64,000 nt of DNA. Source: Bacteroidota bacterium (lineage in GTDB: Bacteria > Bacteroidota > Bacteroidia > Chitinophagales > Chitinophagaceae). This document shows, piece by piece, positions 54,710 to 63,568 of the stretch (the first letter of the stretch is position 1; every line of letters starts with the position of its first letter). Made by a program: the position numbers and the translations under genes. The DNA lies in the NCBI GenBank assembly GCA_018267615.1, contig JAFDYD010000020.1, positions 1-64,000 of the forward strand. The letters are read 5' to 3'. The notes beneath the pieces are model-generated. The model did no database searches. It was given only the letters and a program-made list of their open reading frames with translations, and was not told the DNA's origin.

Positions 54710-55852
54710 CTAAGATCTGTTCAACATTCTTTTCGCCACCTTTTTACCGATCTCAGGCGCTAATGCAACACCCATTCCACCCATACGAACAGCACAAAAA
54801 ATATTTTTATCAATTTCTTCCAGTATCGGTTTTTTTTCACTGCCAACACCCATGATGCCGCTCCAACGATGATCGATGGTGTACGATTCACCGGGTAAAA
54901 TGATTTGCTGGAGAAATGTTTCTAACTCGGATTGAATTTTATCCGAAGTATTTAACTCGTATGTATGCTCCTGTTCAAAAGCTTTGTTGCGCGCGCCACC
55001 GAGTAACACGCGGTTACCGAGATTGCGGAAATAATAAAAACCCTCGTCAAAATGAAATGTGCCTTTGAATTTAAGTTTTTCAATGGGTGAAGTTACCAAC
55101 ACTTGTCCACGTGCAGGTTCTACATCCATTGACGGTAATAACTGTTTTGCAAATGCGTTCGTACAAATTAAAAGTTGAGTGGCTGATAAATTGAAATCCA
55201 GATTTGTGTGCAGTTCGATTTTATTATTTATTTTTTCAAAGTTTTTTATCTCGATATTATTGATTACAGTTACACCCATCGATACCACAAGCTGCAACAA
55301 AGCCTGGCATAATTTTCCCGAATGCAATTGGGCCTCGAGTTTATTTTCGATCAAATGATTTGCGCCCAAAAATCCAAACTGATGAATTTTTTCATCGCTC
55401 AACTGGAAAGTCTTTGGGCGGTGTGTTATTTTTTTTAATTTTTGATTTAGCCAGTCGATATTACTTCTGAGAATATTAAAATCCATGTTCTGGCTTTCGG
55501 AGATCAATTCGTAACCACCATGTTTTTCATACCCGATTTTTTTTTCGTTGAATATCTTCCTGATCTTTTTCAATCCCTTGTAACGCATCTCAACGATATC
55601 GAGCATTTTTTCTTCGCCGATAGACATTGTATCCGCTATCAATTCAGTCACACTCCCAAAGCACGCAAATCCGGCATTTCGTGTACTCGCGCCCGTTGGA
55701 ATAATTCCCCTGTCGATAATGGATATAGAAAGTTTTGGATTTTTCTTTTTTAAGAAATAGGCAGACCATAACCCAACAAACCCACTTCCGATGATCACGA
55801 TGTCTTTCGGCGCATAGAAGCTTTCTTTTTCCCAAACAGAAATTTGGACCAT
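54710..55852 (-). CDS. FAD-dependent oxidoreductase, D-amino-acid oxidase (DAO) family
   Basis: A protein of 380 aa. The FAD motif IGSGFVGLWSAYFLKKK is at about residues 21-37. STRNAGFACFGS follows, then GVTVINNIEIKNFEK. The late PARGQVLVTSP, FHFDEGFYYFRNLGNRVLLGG and HRWSGIMGVGSEKKPI segments match the DAO/DadA group. These enzymes oxidise amines or amino acids and pass electrons to quinones or oxygen. No N-terminal signal is seen, so it is probably cytoplasmic. It lies downstream of lpdA on the same strand, with a family G repeat between them. The substrate is unknown. Confidence 0.88.
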   Translation of the reverse strand: MVQISVWEKESFYAPKDIVIIGSGFVGLWSAYFLKKKNPKLSISIIDRGIIPTGASTRNAGFACFGSVTELIADTMSIGEEKMLDIVEMRYKGLKKIRKIFNEKKIGYEKHGGYELISESQNMDFNILRSNIDWLNQKLKKITHRPKTFQLSDEKIHQFGFLGANHLIENKLEAQLHSGKLCQALLQLVVSMGVTVINNIEIKNFEKINNKIELHTNLDFNLSATQLLICTNAFAKQLLPSMDVEPARGQVLVTSPIEKLKFKGTFHFDEGFYYFRNLGNRVLLGGARNKAFEQEHTYELNTSDKIQSELETFLQQIILPGESYTIDHRWSGIMGVGSEKKPILEEIDKNIFCAVRMGGMGVALAPEIGKKVAKRMLNRS

Positions 55853-55884
55853 GATTTTAAACGATTTTGCAGACCGAGATACAG

Positions 55885-55979
55885 TAGGGCAAGGGGCGGG
55901 AGGCTAGTGGTGAGTGACAATAGGTATGGTGATATACCTCTTGCCACTCGCCATTTACTTCTCGCCTAACACTCGCCTA
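55885..55979. repeat. Family G inverted repeat overlapping the lpdA stop codon
   Basis: The left arm has aggggcgggaggctagtggtg. The right arm has cttgccactcgcc and ctcgcctaacactcgcct. The arms pair imperfectly. The right arm overlaps the last codon and stop of lpdA (55977-55979). Confidence 0.72.
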
Positions 55980-57380
55980 CAGATGAATCGCTTCACCATA
56001 TGCCACTTCGATGGCGTCTTTCACACTTTCGCTGATAGTAGGATGTGGATGGATGCTGTTCAATACTTCATGATAGGTGGTTTCTAGTTTTCTGCCCAGC
56101 ACGGTTTCTATAATGATCTCGGTAACATTATATCCGATCATATGAGTTCCGAGCCATTCTCCATACTTACCGTCAAATACCACTTTAACGAAACCTTCCG
56201 TATGTCCGGCAGCAGAAGCTTTTCCTGACGCGCTCAATGGGAATTTACCCACCTTCACATCATAGCCTGCTTCACGAGCTTGTTTTTCCGTCAACCCAAC
56301 CGATGCAATTTCAGGCGAGCAATAGGTACAGCCCGGAACATTTCCGTAATCCAACGGCTCCGGCTGATGTGCATATTTCTTTTCGTTGTATCCGATATTT
56401 TCGACGCAGATAATTCCTTCTTTGGAAGCGACGTGTGCGAGTGCTTGTCCGGGAGCACAATCACCAATTGAATAAATTCCCGGAACATTTGTCTGGTAGA
56501 ATTTATCAACAGCAATTTTTCCTTTCTCTGTTTTTACACCCACTGTTTCCAAACCGATGTTTTCAATATTCGCTGCGATGCCAACAGCGCTAAGCAGTAT
56601 ATCAGCTTCCAGTGTAACTTCACCTGTTGGTGTTTTTACTTTTGCTTTGACGCCGTTACCACTTGTATCAACACCTGTCACTTCGCTCTTGGTGTAGATT
56701 TCCATTCCATATTTTTTATAGATCTTTTCGAGTTCTTTGGAGATTTCTTCATCTTCAACAGGAACGATTGCCGGCAAAAATTCGACGATTGTTACTTTGG
56801 TTCCCATGCTGTGATAGAAATATGCGAATTCAACGCCGATAGCGCCGCTACCAACAACGATTATGCTCTTCGGTTGTTGAGGCAATGACATGGCTTCACG
56901 ATATCCGATTACCTTTTTACCATCTTGTTTGATATTTGGCAATTCGCGGCTGCGCGCGCCCGTTGCAACGATGATATGTTTTCCTTCAACGATCTGCGTT
57001 TTACCATCGGCGCCTGTCACTTCAAGCTGTCCTTTCGCTTTCAGTTTACCATATCCCATGATCACATCGATCTTATTTTTCTTCATAAGAAACTGAACAC
57101 CGCGGCTCATTTTGTCGGCTACTCCACGGCTTCTTTTGATAACCGCCGGGAAATCCTGTTCTCCGCTGGCATTAATCCCGAAATCCTTGGCGTGCTTGAT
57201 ATACTCGAACACCTGAGCGCTTTTTAATAAAGCTTTGGTTGGAATACATCCCCAATTCAAGCAAATACCACCCAAACTCTCCTTTTCAATGATTGCCGTT
57301 TTGAAACCCAGTTGGGATGCGCGGATTGCTGCAACATATCCACCGGGACCACTTCCGAGAACAACTACATCGTAGGCCAT
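55977..57380 (-). CDS. lpdA: Dihydrolipoyl dehydrogenase (E3)
   Basis: A protein of 467 aa, normal length. FAD motif at LGSGPGGYVAAIRA. The redox-active disulphide is C40 and C45 (GGICLNWGCIPTK). The NAD site is VVGSGAIGVEFAYFY. The interface contains CAPGQALAHVASKEG and the catalytic His-Glu dyad at the C-terminus (NSIHPHPTISE). It reoxidises lipoamide for 2-oxo acid dehydrogenase complexes, probably including the E2 encoded at 39652. It is divergent from bshB1 across a large family A hairpin. The protein is cytoplasmic. Confidence 0.97.
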   Translation of the reverse strand: MAYDVVVLGSGPGGYVAAIRASQLGFKTAIIEKESLGGICLNWGCIPTKALLKSAQVFEYIKHAKDFGINASGEQDFPAVIKRSRGVADKMSRGVQFLMKKNKIDVIMGYGKLKAKGQLEVTGADGKTQIVEGKHIIVATGARSRELPNIKQDGKKVIGYREAMSLPQQPKSIIVVGSGAIGVEFAYFYHSMGTKVTIVEFLPAIVPVEDEEISKELEKIYKKYGMEIYTKSEVTGVDTSGNGVKAKVKTPTGEVTLEADILLSAVGIAANIENIGLETVGVKTEKGKIAVDKFYQTNVPGIYSIGDCAPGQALAHVASKEGIICVENIGYNEKKYAHQPEPLDYGNVPGCTYCSPEIASVGLTEKQAREAGYDVKVGKFPLSASGKASAAGHTEGFVKVVFDGKYGEWLGTHMIGYNVTEIIIETVLGRKLETTYHEVLNSIHPHPTISESVKDAIEVAYGEAIHL

Positions 57381-57431
57381 ATAGATTTATTTTTTTATGG
57401 AGGGCAAAGTTAGGGCAAACTACTGAATATA

Positions 57432-57607
57432 GTTGAATTGTTGAATGGTTGATTGGTCGAGAAGTCGATATGTCGATTAGTCGATTAGTCGAAATGACGA
57501 AGTCTATTTCAAATTGAAGTGCCAGACTAGACCTAATTATAGACTTATCGACTAATCGACTAATCGACTTTTCGACCAATCAACCAATCAACAATTCAAC
57601 ATCTCAA
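57432..57607. repeat. Family A long inverted repeat in a divergent spacer
   Basis: The left part (57432 to about 57503) holds tcgattagtcgattagtcga units. The right part (57541-57607) holds actaatcgactaatcgac and accaatcaaccaatcaac. The arms differ by one or two unit-length indels. It is the second copy that lies between divergent starts (lpdA and bshB1), so it is not a 3'-end element there. Confidence 0.88.
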
Positions 57608-57617
57608 CTCTTTCCAA

Positions 57618-57625
57618 TACTTTTG
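57618..57625 (+). promoter_or_regulatory. -7 promoter element TACTTTTG for bshB1
   Basis: An exact match to TAnnTTTG, 23 bp before the bshB1 ATG at 57649. The -33 position falls in the right arm of the family A repeat, so repeat and promoter overlap. Confidence 0.45.
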
Positions 57626-57648
57626 CACCTCAATAGAAAAATCGAATT

Positions 57649-58386
57649 ATGAAATTGGATATTCTTGCAATAGCGGCTCATCCGGATGATGTTGAGCTTG
57701 GTTGTTCGGGCGTATTGCTCATGGAAAAAATGCAAGGCAAAAAAACGGGTGTGCTCGACATGACTAGAGGTGAGCTTGGAACGAGAGGAACTCCGGAATT
57801 GCGTGCGGAAGAATCGGCAAAAGCAGCGGCGATTCTTGATTTGGATGTGAGAGAAAATCTCGGCATGCAAGATGGATTTTTTAAAAACGACGAAACGCAT
57901 CAACGATTATTGATAAGAGCAATCCGTAAATACCGTCCGGAAATCGTATTGGCAAGTTCAAAAAATGACAGGCATCCTGATCACGGAAGAGCGGGACAAT
58001 TGATTGAAGAAGCATGTTTTTTAAGTGGACTTAGAAAAATTGAATCTGTCGATAATGATGGAATTGCACAGGAGTTCTGGCGCCCGAAATATATTTTTCA
58101 TTTTATCCAGGATAGATATTTCACACCGTCATTTGTTTATGACATCACGCCTGTGTTTGAAAGAAAGCTTGAATCGATAAAAGCATATTCTTCTCAATTC
58201 CATTCAACAGAATATAAGAAAGACGAACCGCAGACATATATATCTACACCAGCTTTTTTAGGATCGATCATCGGAAGACACCAGATGTTCGGAAAAATGA
58301 TCGGAGTGGAATATGCCGAGGGCTTTATCAGCGAAAAGATGATTGGGATAAGGAGCTTTGATTCGTATGTGCAGTTTGATACATAG
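57649..58386 (+). CDS. bshB1: Bacillithiol biosynthesis deacetylase BshB1
   Basis: A protein of 245 aa. The zinc motif AAHPDDVELGCSG is at about residues 9-21, and HPDHGRAG and FHSTEYKKDEP follow. It removes acetate from GlcNAc-malate to make GlcN-malate in bacillithiol synthesis. Other bsh genes are not in the window. The sequence belongs to the BshB1 branch (GELGTRGTPELRAEE) rather than a generic LmbE protein. The enzyme is cytoplasmic. Confidence 0.95.
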   Translation: MKLDILAIAAHPDDVELGCSGVLLMEKMQGKKTGVLDMTRGELGTRGTPELRAEESAKAAAILDLDVRENLGMQDGFFKNDETHQRLLIRAIRKYRPEIVLASSKNDRHPDHGRAGQLIEEACFLSGLRKIESVDNDGIAQEFWRPKYIFHFIQDRYFTPSFVYDITPVFERKLESIKAYSSQFHSTEYKKDEPQTYISTPAFLGSIIGRHQMFGKMIGVEYAEGFISEKMIGIRSFDSYVQFDT

Positions 58387-58427
58387 GAATATCGAGAAAA
58401 GCGAGGGGGCTAGGATGATATTAAAAA

Positions 58428-58510
58428 CAATATTCAACAGTCAATGTTCAAGGGTATTAAAATCAAAGAACATTAGAATTTCGTGCTTGAACATTGACTG
58501 TTGAATATTG
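58428..58510. repeat. Family E inverted repeat, perfect 25-bp stem
   Basis: Arms 58428-58452 and 58486-58510 are exact complements over 25 bp, with a 33-nt loop. The units are caatattcaacagtcaatgtt-like. It lies 3' of bshB1. A sister copy is at 60864-60973. Confidence 0.95.
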
Positions 58511-58685
58511 ATTGAATATTCTTTTTGATTACTTTTCTAATCCTTCTTAGATTTTTCTTGTCTTATCCGGTTTTTCACAACAAAAACCTGTCCGCTGGCG
58601 TTGTTATGTTTTATTTTTTTTAACACTATTATCGGTTGAAAATCGCTAAATTGCAGGTTGTTTATTAATGAATTAATTATCTGTC

Positions 58686-59750
58686 ATGTCCATTCCCAAA
58701 TTTTCTAACTTACCTCAGTCTTTTCATAGCGAATTGAAGCAAAGAATCAGCGATTATTTCGAAAAGGTTGGCAAATCGACTACAGGTAATGCAAGTCTCT
58801 TCCTGAAAGCCATTATCCTGATGACCGCTTTTGCGGTTGTTTATATTCACCTGGTGTTTTTCACTCCTTCTAATTTATGGGCGATCCTCGAGTGTATATT
58901 GCTTGGAGGAATTGTGTCTGCGATTGGATTTAACATCATGCATGACGGGGCACATGGAAGTTTTAGTAAAAATAAATCAGTGAATTTGCTCGCTGCATTT
59001 TCATTGAATTTGTTAGGTGGTAATAGTTTTATGTGGAATATGAAACACAATATCATTCACCACGCTTATACAAATGTAGACGGCATCGATGATGATATCG
59101 ACGTTCAGCCCTGGATGCGAATGAGTGGCACTCAAAAAAAATATAAGCTACACAAATACCAACACTTATATTTTTGGATTTTGTATTCACTCCTGTATAT
59201 CTCATGGATATTTTTTATGGATTATCAGAAATATTTCAAAAGCAGGGTGGGCGAAATGAAATTGAAAAAAATGACAATCGCAGATCATTTTATTTTCTGG
59301 AGCTTTAAATTATTGAATGCATTTTTGTTTGTAGCACTTCCGATTTACATGGTAGGATTTGGACATTGGGTTGTTGGATTTATTGCATTTACTTTTTTTG
59401 CAGGTTTGGTATTGAGCTTGGTTTTCCAGCTTGCACATACAGTTGAACATACTTCATTTCCCGTAGCCGATCCGGAAACTGGAAAAATGGAAGATGAGTG
59501 GGCGATCCACCAGATTAAGACGACGGCAAATTTTGCAACAAAAAATAAAGTGGTGAGTTGGCTTGTCGGTGGTTTGAATTTTCAGATAGAACATCATTTA
59601 TTTCCTAAAATATCTCACGTTCATTATCCTGCAATCAGTAAGATCATCAAGCAGGCCTGCCAGGAATACGGCATCACTTATATCGAGTATCCGAGAGTCC
59701 GGCTCGCGATTGCTTCGCATGTAGCTTTCCTTAGACAGATGGGACGATAG
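58686..59750 (+). CDS. Membrane fatty acid desaturase (acyl-CoA / acyl-lipid type)
   Basis: A protein of 354 aa. The three histidine boxes are HDGAH (86-90), HNIIHH (121-126) and QIEHHLFP (300-307), with Q300 typical of front-end and linoleoyl-CoA-type desaturases. Around four membrane segments are visible (42-60, 65-83, 160-178 and 207-245). It introduces a double bond into a fatty acyl chain, adjusting membrane fluidity, using electrons from an unseen partner. The N-terminus has no cytochrome b5 domain. The gene is alone between two repeats. Confidence 0.94.
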   Translation: MSIPKFSNLPQSFHSELKQRISDYFEKVGKSTTGNASLFLKAIILMTAFAVVYIHLVFFTPSNLWAILECILLGGIVSAIGFNIMHDGAHGSFSKNKSVNLLAAFSLNLLGGNSFMWNMKHNIIHHAYTNVDGIDDDIDVQPWMRMSGTQKKYKLHKYQHLYFWILYSLLYISWIFFMDYQKYFKSRVGEMKLKKMTIADHFIFWSFKLLNAFLFVALPIYMVGFGHWVVGFIAFTFFAGLVLSLVFQLAHTVEHTSFPVADPETGKMEDEWAIHQIKTTANFATKNKVVSWLVGGLNFQIEHHLFPKISHVHYPAISKIIKQACQEYGITYIEYPRVRLAIASHVAFLRQMGR

Positions 59751-59758
59751 CAGCTTAA

Positions 59759-59923
59759 TGTGGGGATGGATTGTTGATTGGTTGATTAGTTGAAAAGTCG
59801 ATTGGTCGATTAGTTCAATATGCCGGTCGATCACATTTCATGTGGTATCATGCATGCTCAACTAATCGACCAATCGACTTGTCAACTAATCAACTATTCA
59901 ACCAATCAACAATCCACCCGCAC
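59759..59923. repeat. Family A long inverted repeat
   Basis: The left arm (59759 to about 59817) reads as gattggttg, attagttg and aaaagtcg units. The right arm (about 59858-59923) holds one more 8-nt unit (atagttga in complement) than the left. Otherwise the arms are nearly complementary. It lies 3' of the desaturase and ends about 40 bp before aguB. Confidence 0.9.
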
Positions 59924-59936
59924 ATTAATAATATTG

Positions 59937-59944
59937 TATTTTTG
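59937..59944 (+). promoter_or_regulatory. -7 promoter element TATTTTTG for aguB
   Basis: An exact match to TAnnTTTG, 19 bp before the aguB ATG. The -33 position lies in the tail of the family A repeat, with no clear TTG. Confidence 0.45.
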
Positions 59945-59963
59945 CAAACTTTAAAGAACCACC

Positions 59964-60842
59964 ATGAGCAAAATAAAAATTGGTATGGTGCAGATGAGCT
60001 GCACAAACGATAAGAACGCTAATTTCAATAAAGCGGTGGATAGAATCAAAGATGCAGCATCAAAAGGCGCTCAGATAGTTTGTTTGCAGGAGTTATTTAC
60101 TTCGCTTTATTTCTGCGACGTTGAAGACTATGAAAATTTTAAATTGGCGGAAGCAATTCCCGGCCCATCGACCGATCAGCTTGCTACGCTTGCGAAAGAT
60201 TTGAAAGTAGTAATAATCGCTTCGTTGTTTGAAAAAAGAACGCAGGGAATTTATCACAACACGACAGCAGTCTTAGATGCCGACGGAGCTTATCTCGGGA
60301 AATATCGCAAAATGCATATCCCCGATGATCCTGCCTATTATGAGAAATTTTATTTTACACCCGGGGATCTTGGTTATAAAATTTTCAAAACAAAATTTGC
60401 AAACATCGGCGTGTTGATCTGCTGGGATCAATGGTATCCTGAAGCAGCGAGAATAACTTCGTTGATGGGCGCAGAGATTTTATTTTATCCTACAGCAATT
60501 GGATGGGCCACATCTCAGGATTCTGCCACCAATACTGAACAATATAACGCATGGCAAACGATCCAGAGAAGTCATGCTGTCGCCAATGGCGTGCATGTAG
60601 TGAGTGTGAACCGTGTTGGATTCGAGCAGGAAGGCGCAATGAAATTCTGGGGCGGATCATTTATTGCGAATCCATTTGGAAGCATCATCTACCAGGCAAC
60701 GCATGACCAGGAAGAAGTGATTGTCCGGGAAATAGACACCGCAAAAACGGATAGTTATAGAACACACTGGCCATTTATGAGAGATCGACGCATCGATTCA
60801 TACCAGCCGATTACGAAGAGGTTTATTGACGAAGAAATATAA
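59964..60842 (+). CDS. aguB: N-carbamoylputrescine amidase
   Basis: A protein of 292 aa. It is a carbon-nitrogen hydrolase with the Glu-Lys-Cys triad: E43 (QELFTSLYF), K116 (GKYRKMHIPDD) and C153 (LICWDQWYPEAAR). The segment FTPGDLGYKIF and the sequence around C153 match AguB rather than other nitrilases. It cleaves N-carbamoylputrescine to putrescine, the second step of the agmatine pathway. It is followed, after a hairpin, by aguA, whose product makes its substrate. Confidence 0.95.
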   Translation: MSKIKIGMVQMSCTNDKNANFNKAVDRIKDAASKGAQIVCLQELFTSLYFCDVEDYENFKLAEAIPGPSTDQLATLAKDLKVVIIASLFEKRTQGIYHNTTAVLDADGAYLGKYRKMHIPDDPAYYEKFYFTPGDLGYKIFKTKFANIGVLICWDQWYPEAARITSLMGAEILFYPTAIGWATSQDSATNTEQYNAWQTIQRSHAVANGVHVVSVNRVGFEQEGAMKFWGGSFIANPFGSIIYQATHDQEEVIVREIDTAKTDSYRTHWPFMRDRRIDSYQPITKRFIDEEI

Positions 60843-60863
60843 TGACTGCAAATAACTGGTGAG

Positions 60864-60973
60864 AAATATTCAATATTCAACAATCAATATTCAATGTTCA
60901 AGTAGTAATGCAAATACATTTATTGAATTTTAAACTTGAACATTGAATATTGATTGTTGAATATTTAATATTT
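60864..60973. repeat. Family E inverted repeat, 39-bp stem
   Basis: Arms 60864-60902 and 60935-60973 pair over 39 bp with one mismatch (C opposite T). It shares the units of 58428-58510 but has an additional caatatt-type unit in both arms. It fills the spacer between aguB and aguA. Confidence 0.95.
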
Positions 60974-61008
60974 TTTTATGAGTAATCGACAAACCAACAA
61001 AACAAACC

Positions 61009-62049
61009 ATGGACACTCCCCGCGATCTCGGATATTATTTTCCTGCTGAATTTGCGCCACATGTTGCAACCTGGCTTAGCTGGCCACACAAAGAAGAGTC
61101 ATGGCCGGGGAAAATACACACTATTTTTCCTTATTACAGCAAATTTATAAAAGCGCTTACCAAAGGAGAAAAAGTTTGTATCAACGTGCGTGATGAAAAG
61201 ATGAAGAGTTTTGCCGTCGATTGCCTGAACCGAGAAAATGTTGATCTTTCTAAAATCGAATTTTTTTTTCATCCTACAAACGATGCGTGGTGCCGTGATC
61301 ACGGTCCGGCTTTTTTGATCAACCCAAAAGCTGCACAAAAAAAAGTTATCGTTGATTGGAATTATAATGCATGGGGAAACAAATATCCGCCTTTTGATTT
61401 GGATGATGTGATTCCGACATTGATTGCCAGGCATTATAATATTCCTGTTTATTATCCCGGTATTATTATGGAAGGAGGTTCTGTTGATTTCAATGGTAAT
61501 GGTACTGTGATCACATCAACTTGTTGTCTATTGAATAAAAACAGGAATCCACATCTCAGCCAAAAACAAATCGAAGAATACCTGTTGAATTTTTATGGAA
61601 TGGAACAGGTGTTATGGGTTGATGAAGGAATTGTGGGTGATGATACAGACGGCCATATTGACGATACCGTCCGATTTGTAAATGAAGACACGGTAATAAC
61701 GGTCGTGGAAGAAAATAAAAATGATGAAAATTATAATCTTCTCCAGCAAAATCTGGTCGCTTTAAAAAAAATGCGATTGTTGAATGGCAAGCAATTGAAC
61801 ATTGTTGAATTGCCAATGCCCGATGAAATTATTTATAATGATCAGCGCTTGCCTGCTTCTTACGCTAATTTTTATATCGCCAACAAATCAGTCATCGTTC
61901 CCACATTTCGTTCAGCAAATGATGAAAGGGCTCTCGAAATTATTCGCCAATGTTTTCCCGGGCGCGAAACCATTGGAATCGATTCAACGGAGATCATCTG
62001 GGGATTGGGAAGTTTTCATTGTTTGAGCCAGCAGGAACCTGCAGTTTGA
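61009..62049 (+). CDS. aguA: Agmatine deiminase
   Basis: A protein of 346 aa. Substrate and structural motifs are clear: WLSWPHKEESWPGK, NDAWCRDHGPAF, EGGSVDFNGNGT, DEGIVGDDTDGHIDDTVRFV, and the catalytic cysteine C338 in WGLGSFHCLSQQEP near the C-terminus. It converts agmatine to N-carbamoylputrescine, which AguB then splits. Together they make putrescine by the arginine decarboxylase route; the decarboxylase gene is not in the window. The two genes run in the same direction with a long hairpin between them. Confidence 0.96.
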   Translation: MDTPRDLGYYFPAEFAPHVATWLSWPHKEESWPGKIHTIFPYYSKFIKALTKGEKVCINVRDEKMKSFAVDCLNRENVDLSKIEFFFHPTNDAWCRDHGPAFLINPKAAQKKVIVDWNYNAWGNKYPPFDLDDVIPTLIARHYNIPVYYPGIIMEGGSVDFNGNGTVITSTCCLLNKNRNPHLSQKQIEEYLLNFYGMEQVLWVDEGIVGDDTDGHIDDTVRFVNEDTVITVVEENKNDENYNLLQQNLVALKKMRLLNGKQLNIVELPMPDEIIYNDQRLPASYANFYIANKSVIVPTFRSANDERALEIIRQCFPGRETIGIDSTEIIWGLGSFHCLSQQEPAV

Positions 62050-62052
62050 TAA

Positions 62053-62153
62053 TGTTTTTGAACCATGATTAAAGGATTAAAGGATTATCATGAGAAAAAT
62101 CGATGGAACCTTCTCATGATAATCCTTTAATCCTTTAATCATGGTTCAAACAT
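62053..62153. repeat. Family D inverted repeat, perfect 39-bp stem between convergent genes
   Basis: Arms 62058-62096 and 62111-62149 are exact complements over 39 bp with a 14-nt loop and a short extension with a two-T bulge. The core matches 52067-52175 except that ggattaaagg / cctttaatcc replaces ggattgaagg / ccttcaatcc, a change present in both arms. Confidence 0.97.
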
Positions 62154-62164
62154 TCGCACATTTA

Positions 62165-62992
62165 CTAAGCATGTATTGCAGCAATCGGCACATGACTATG
62201 ATAAGCAAGTTTGGAAGTGTGCGTAGTCTTAAAAAGATTTGACAGGAAAAAATGATTTTTCGGAACTGTGAGGATCATGTCAATATTTTTATCAACGACA
62301 AATTGATTAATCGCATCCATAAAATCATACATGCGGATAAAATAATATTCAGGGTTGAATTCCTGAACCATTTTATGGAGCTTGTCGCGCTGAGCTTTGT
62401 ATTCCTCGGTTAACTCTACATAATGCTCGCTGTCTACATTCACAATATGCAAATCGGGCCTGACGAGATTAAGTATTTCCTTGATCGCTGCGATTGGAAT
62501 TGTTGTGTCTACATCTTTGAAGTCAGTAATAAACATCACATTTTTCATTCCCTTAAAGATTGCATCAGGAGGCACAATCACTACCGGTGCAAATTTGCGA
62601 TTAACCACTTTCAATGTATTGCTTCCCATAAATATTTGTCCAAGTCTTGTTGCTCCTGTAATTCCCATAATCACCAATTGTACGCCGTTGTGACGCACAT
62701 AACCTTCAAGGCTTCCGACAAAATCATTGCTTTCTTCGGCAACACATGAAATCTTTGAATCGGTAATTGTTTGCAATTCTTTTTGAACACTGCTTAGTGC
62801 CAGCTCCATAATAGCTTTTCTTGCATCGTCATCGCTGGATAGTGGAGATCCATCAGATCCTGCCTCGATAGTGTCAAATACATTATAAAGAATAATATTT
62901 GCATTGTGTACCTGTTCCGACAGGTGGGCGGCAAATCTTGCGGCATTCTTGGATGTTTCTGAAAAGTCGATAGGAACAAGAAAAGTATTCAT
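62165..62992 (-). CDS. Tandem-domain universal stress protein
   Basis: A protein of 275 aa from the ATG at 62992 (MNTFLVPIDFSETS). The frame is open to 63028, adding a poor 12-residue start. Two Usp domains are present. The first has an ATP-binding G-x2-G-x9-G-S motif (GITGATRLGQIFMGSNTLKV). The second lacks it: DMILTVPKNHFFLSNLFKTTHTSKL is degenerate. It probably senses nucleotides or stress in the cytoplasm. It is convergent with aguA. Confidence 0.92.
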   Translation of the reverse strand: MNTFLVPIDFSETSKNAARFAAHLSEQVHNANIILYNVFDTIEAGSDGSPLSSDDDARKAIMELALSSVQKELQTITDSKISCVAEESNDFVGSLEGYVRHNGVQLVIMGITGATRLGQIFMGSNTLKVVNRKFAPVVIVPPDAIFKGMKNVMFITDFKDVDTTIPIAAIKEILNLVRPDLHIVNVDSEHYVELTEEYKAQRDKLHKMVQEFNPEYYFIRMYDFMDAINQFVVDKNIDMILTVPKNHFFLSNLFKTTHTSKLAYHSHVPIAAIHA

Positions 62993-63169
62993 AAGCAATT
63001 GTTTTAAGATGGTGGCTAAACAGGCCAAAGATATTATTTTCCATTCAATAATTGGTGATATGTGGATGTTGGCGGGGTGATTTTCGTCAACAGATATTCA
63101 TTGACAAACTTTGACGTAAATTACTTTTTAACCTATGGATAATAGACTTTTATCTGCAAATCGAATTCA

Positions 63170-63568
63170 ATGGACATTGTTTTTTTTGAGACCCAAACGG
63201 TATTCAGGAAATGGCTTATCAAAAATCATAAAAAGCAAAATGAGTTGTATGTCGGATTTTATAAAGTGAAATCCGGTAAGCCAAGTATCACCTGGCCGCA
63301 ATCTGTAGATGAAGCGCTTTGCTTTGGATGGATCGATGCGGTTCGTAAATCAATCGATGAGGAAAGTTATTTTATCAGGTTCACTCAAAGAAAACCAAAT
63401 AGTGTTTGGAGCCTTGTGAATATTAAAAAAATGAAAGCACTTATCGATCTTGAATTGGTGATGCCAGCGGGATTGGAAGTGTTTGAAAAAAGGAAAGAAA
63501 AAAAATCCGGAATTTACGCTTATGAAAACGCCGCAATTCCGTTGAAAAAAGAGTATGAAAAAAAATGA
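63170..63568 (+). pseudogene. YdeI/OmpD-associated-like protein, N-terminal part, cut by a frameshift
   Basis: A frame of 132 aa. The sequence (FRKWLIKNHKKQNELYVGFYKVKSGKPSITWPQ, SVDEALCFGWIDAVRKS, IRFTQRKPNSVWS) is the N-terminal part of a YdeI-like DUF1801/OmdA family protein normally of about 190 aa. The frame stops at TGA (63566-63568) just after a run of eight A (63558-63565). The missing C-terminal part continues in the -1 frame from the ATG at 63565. It may be a real mutation, a sequencing slip, or programmed slippage on A-AAA-AAA. Confidence 0.85.
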
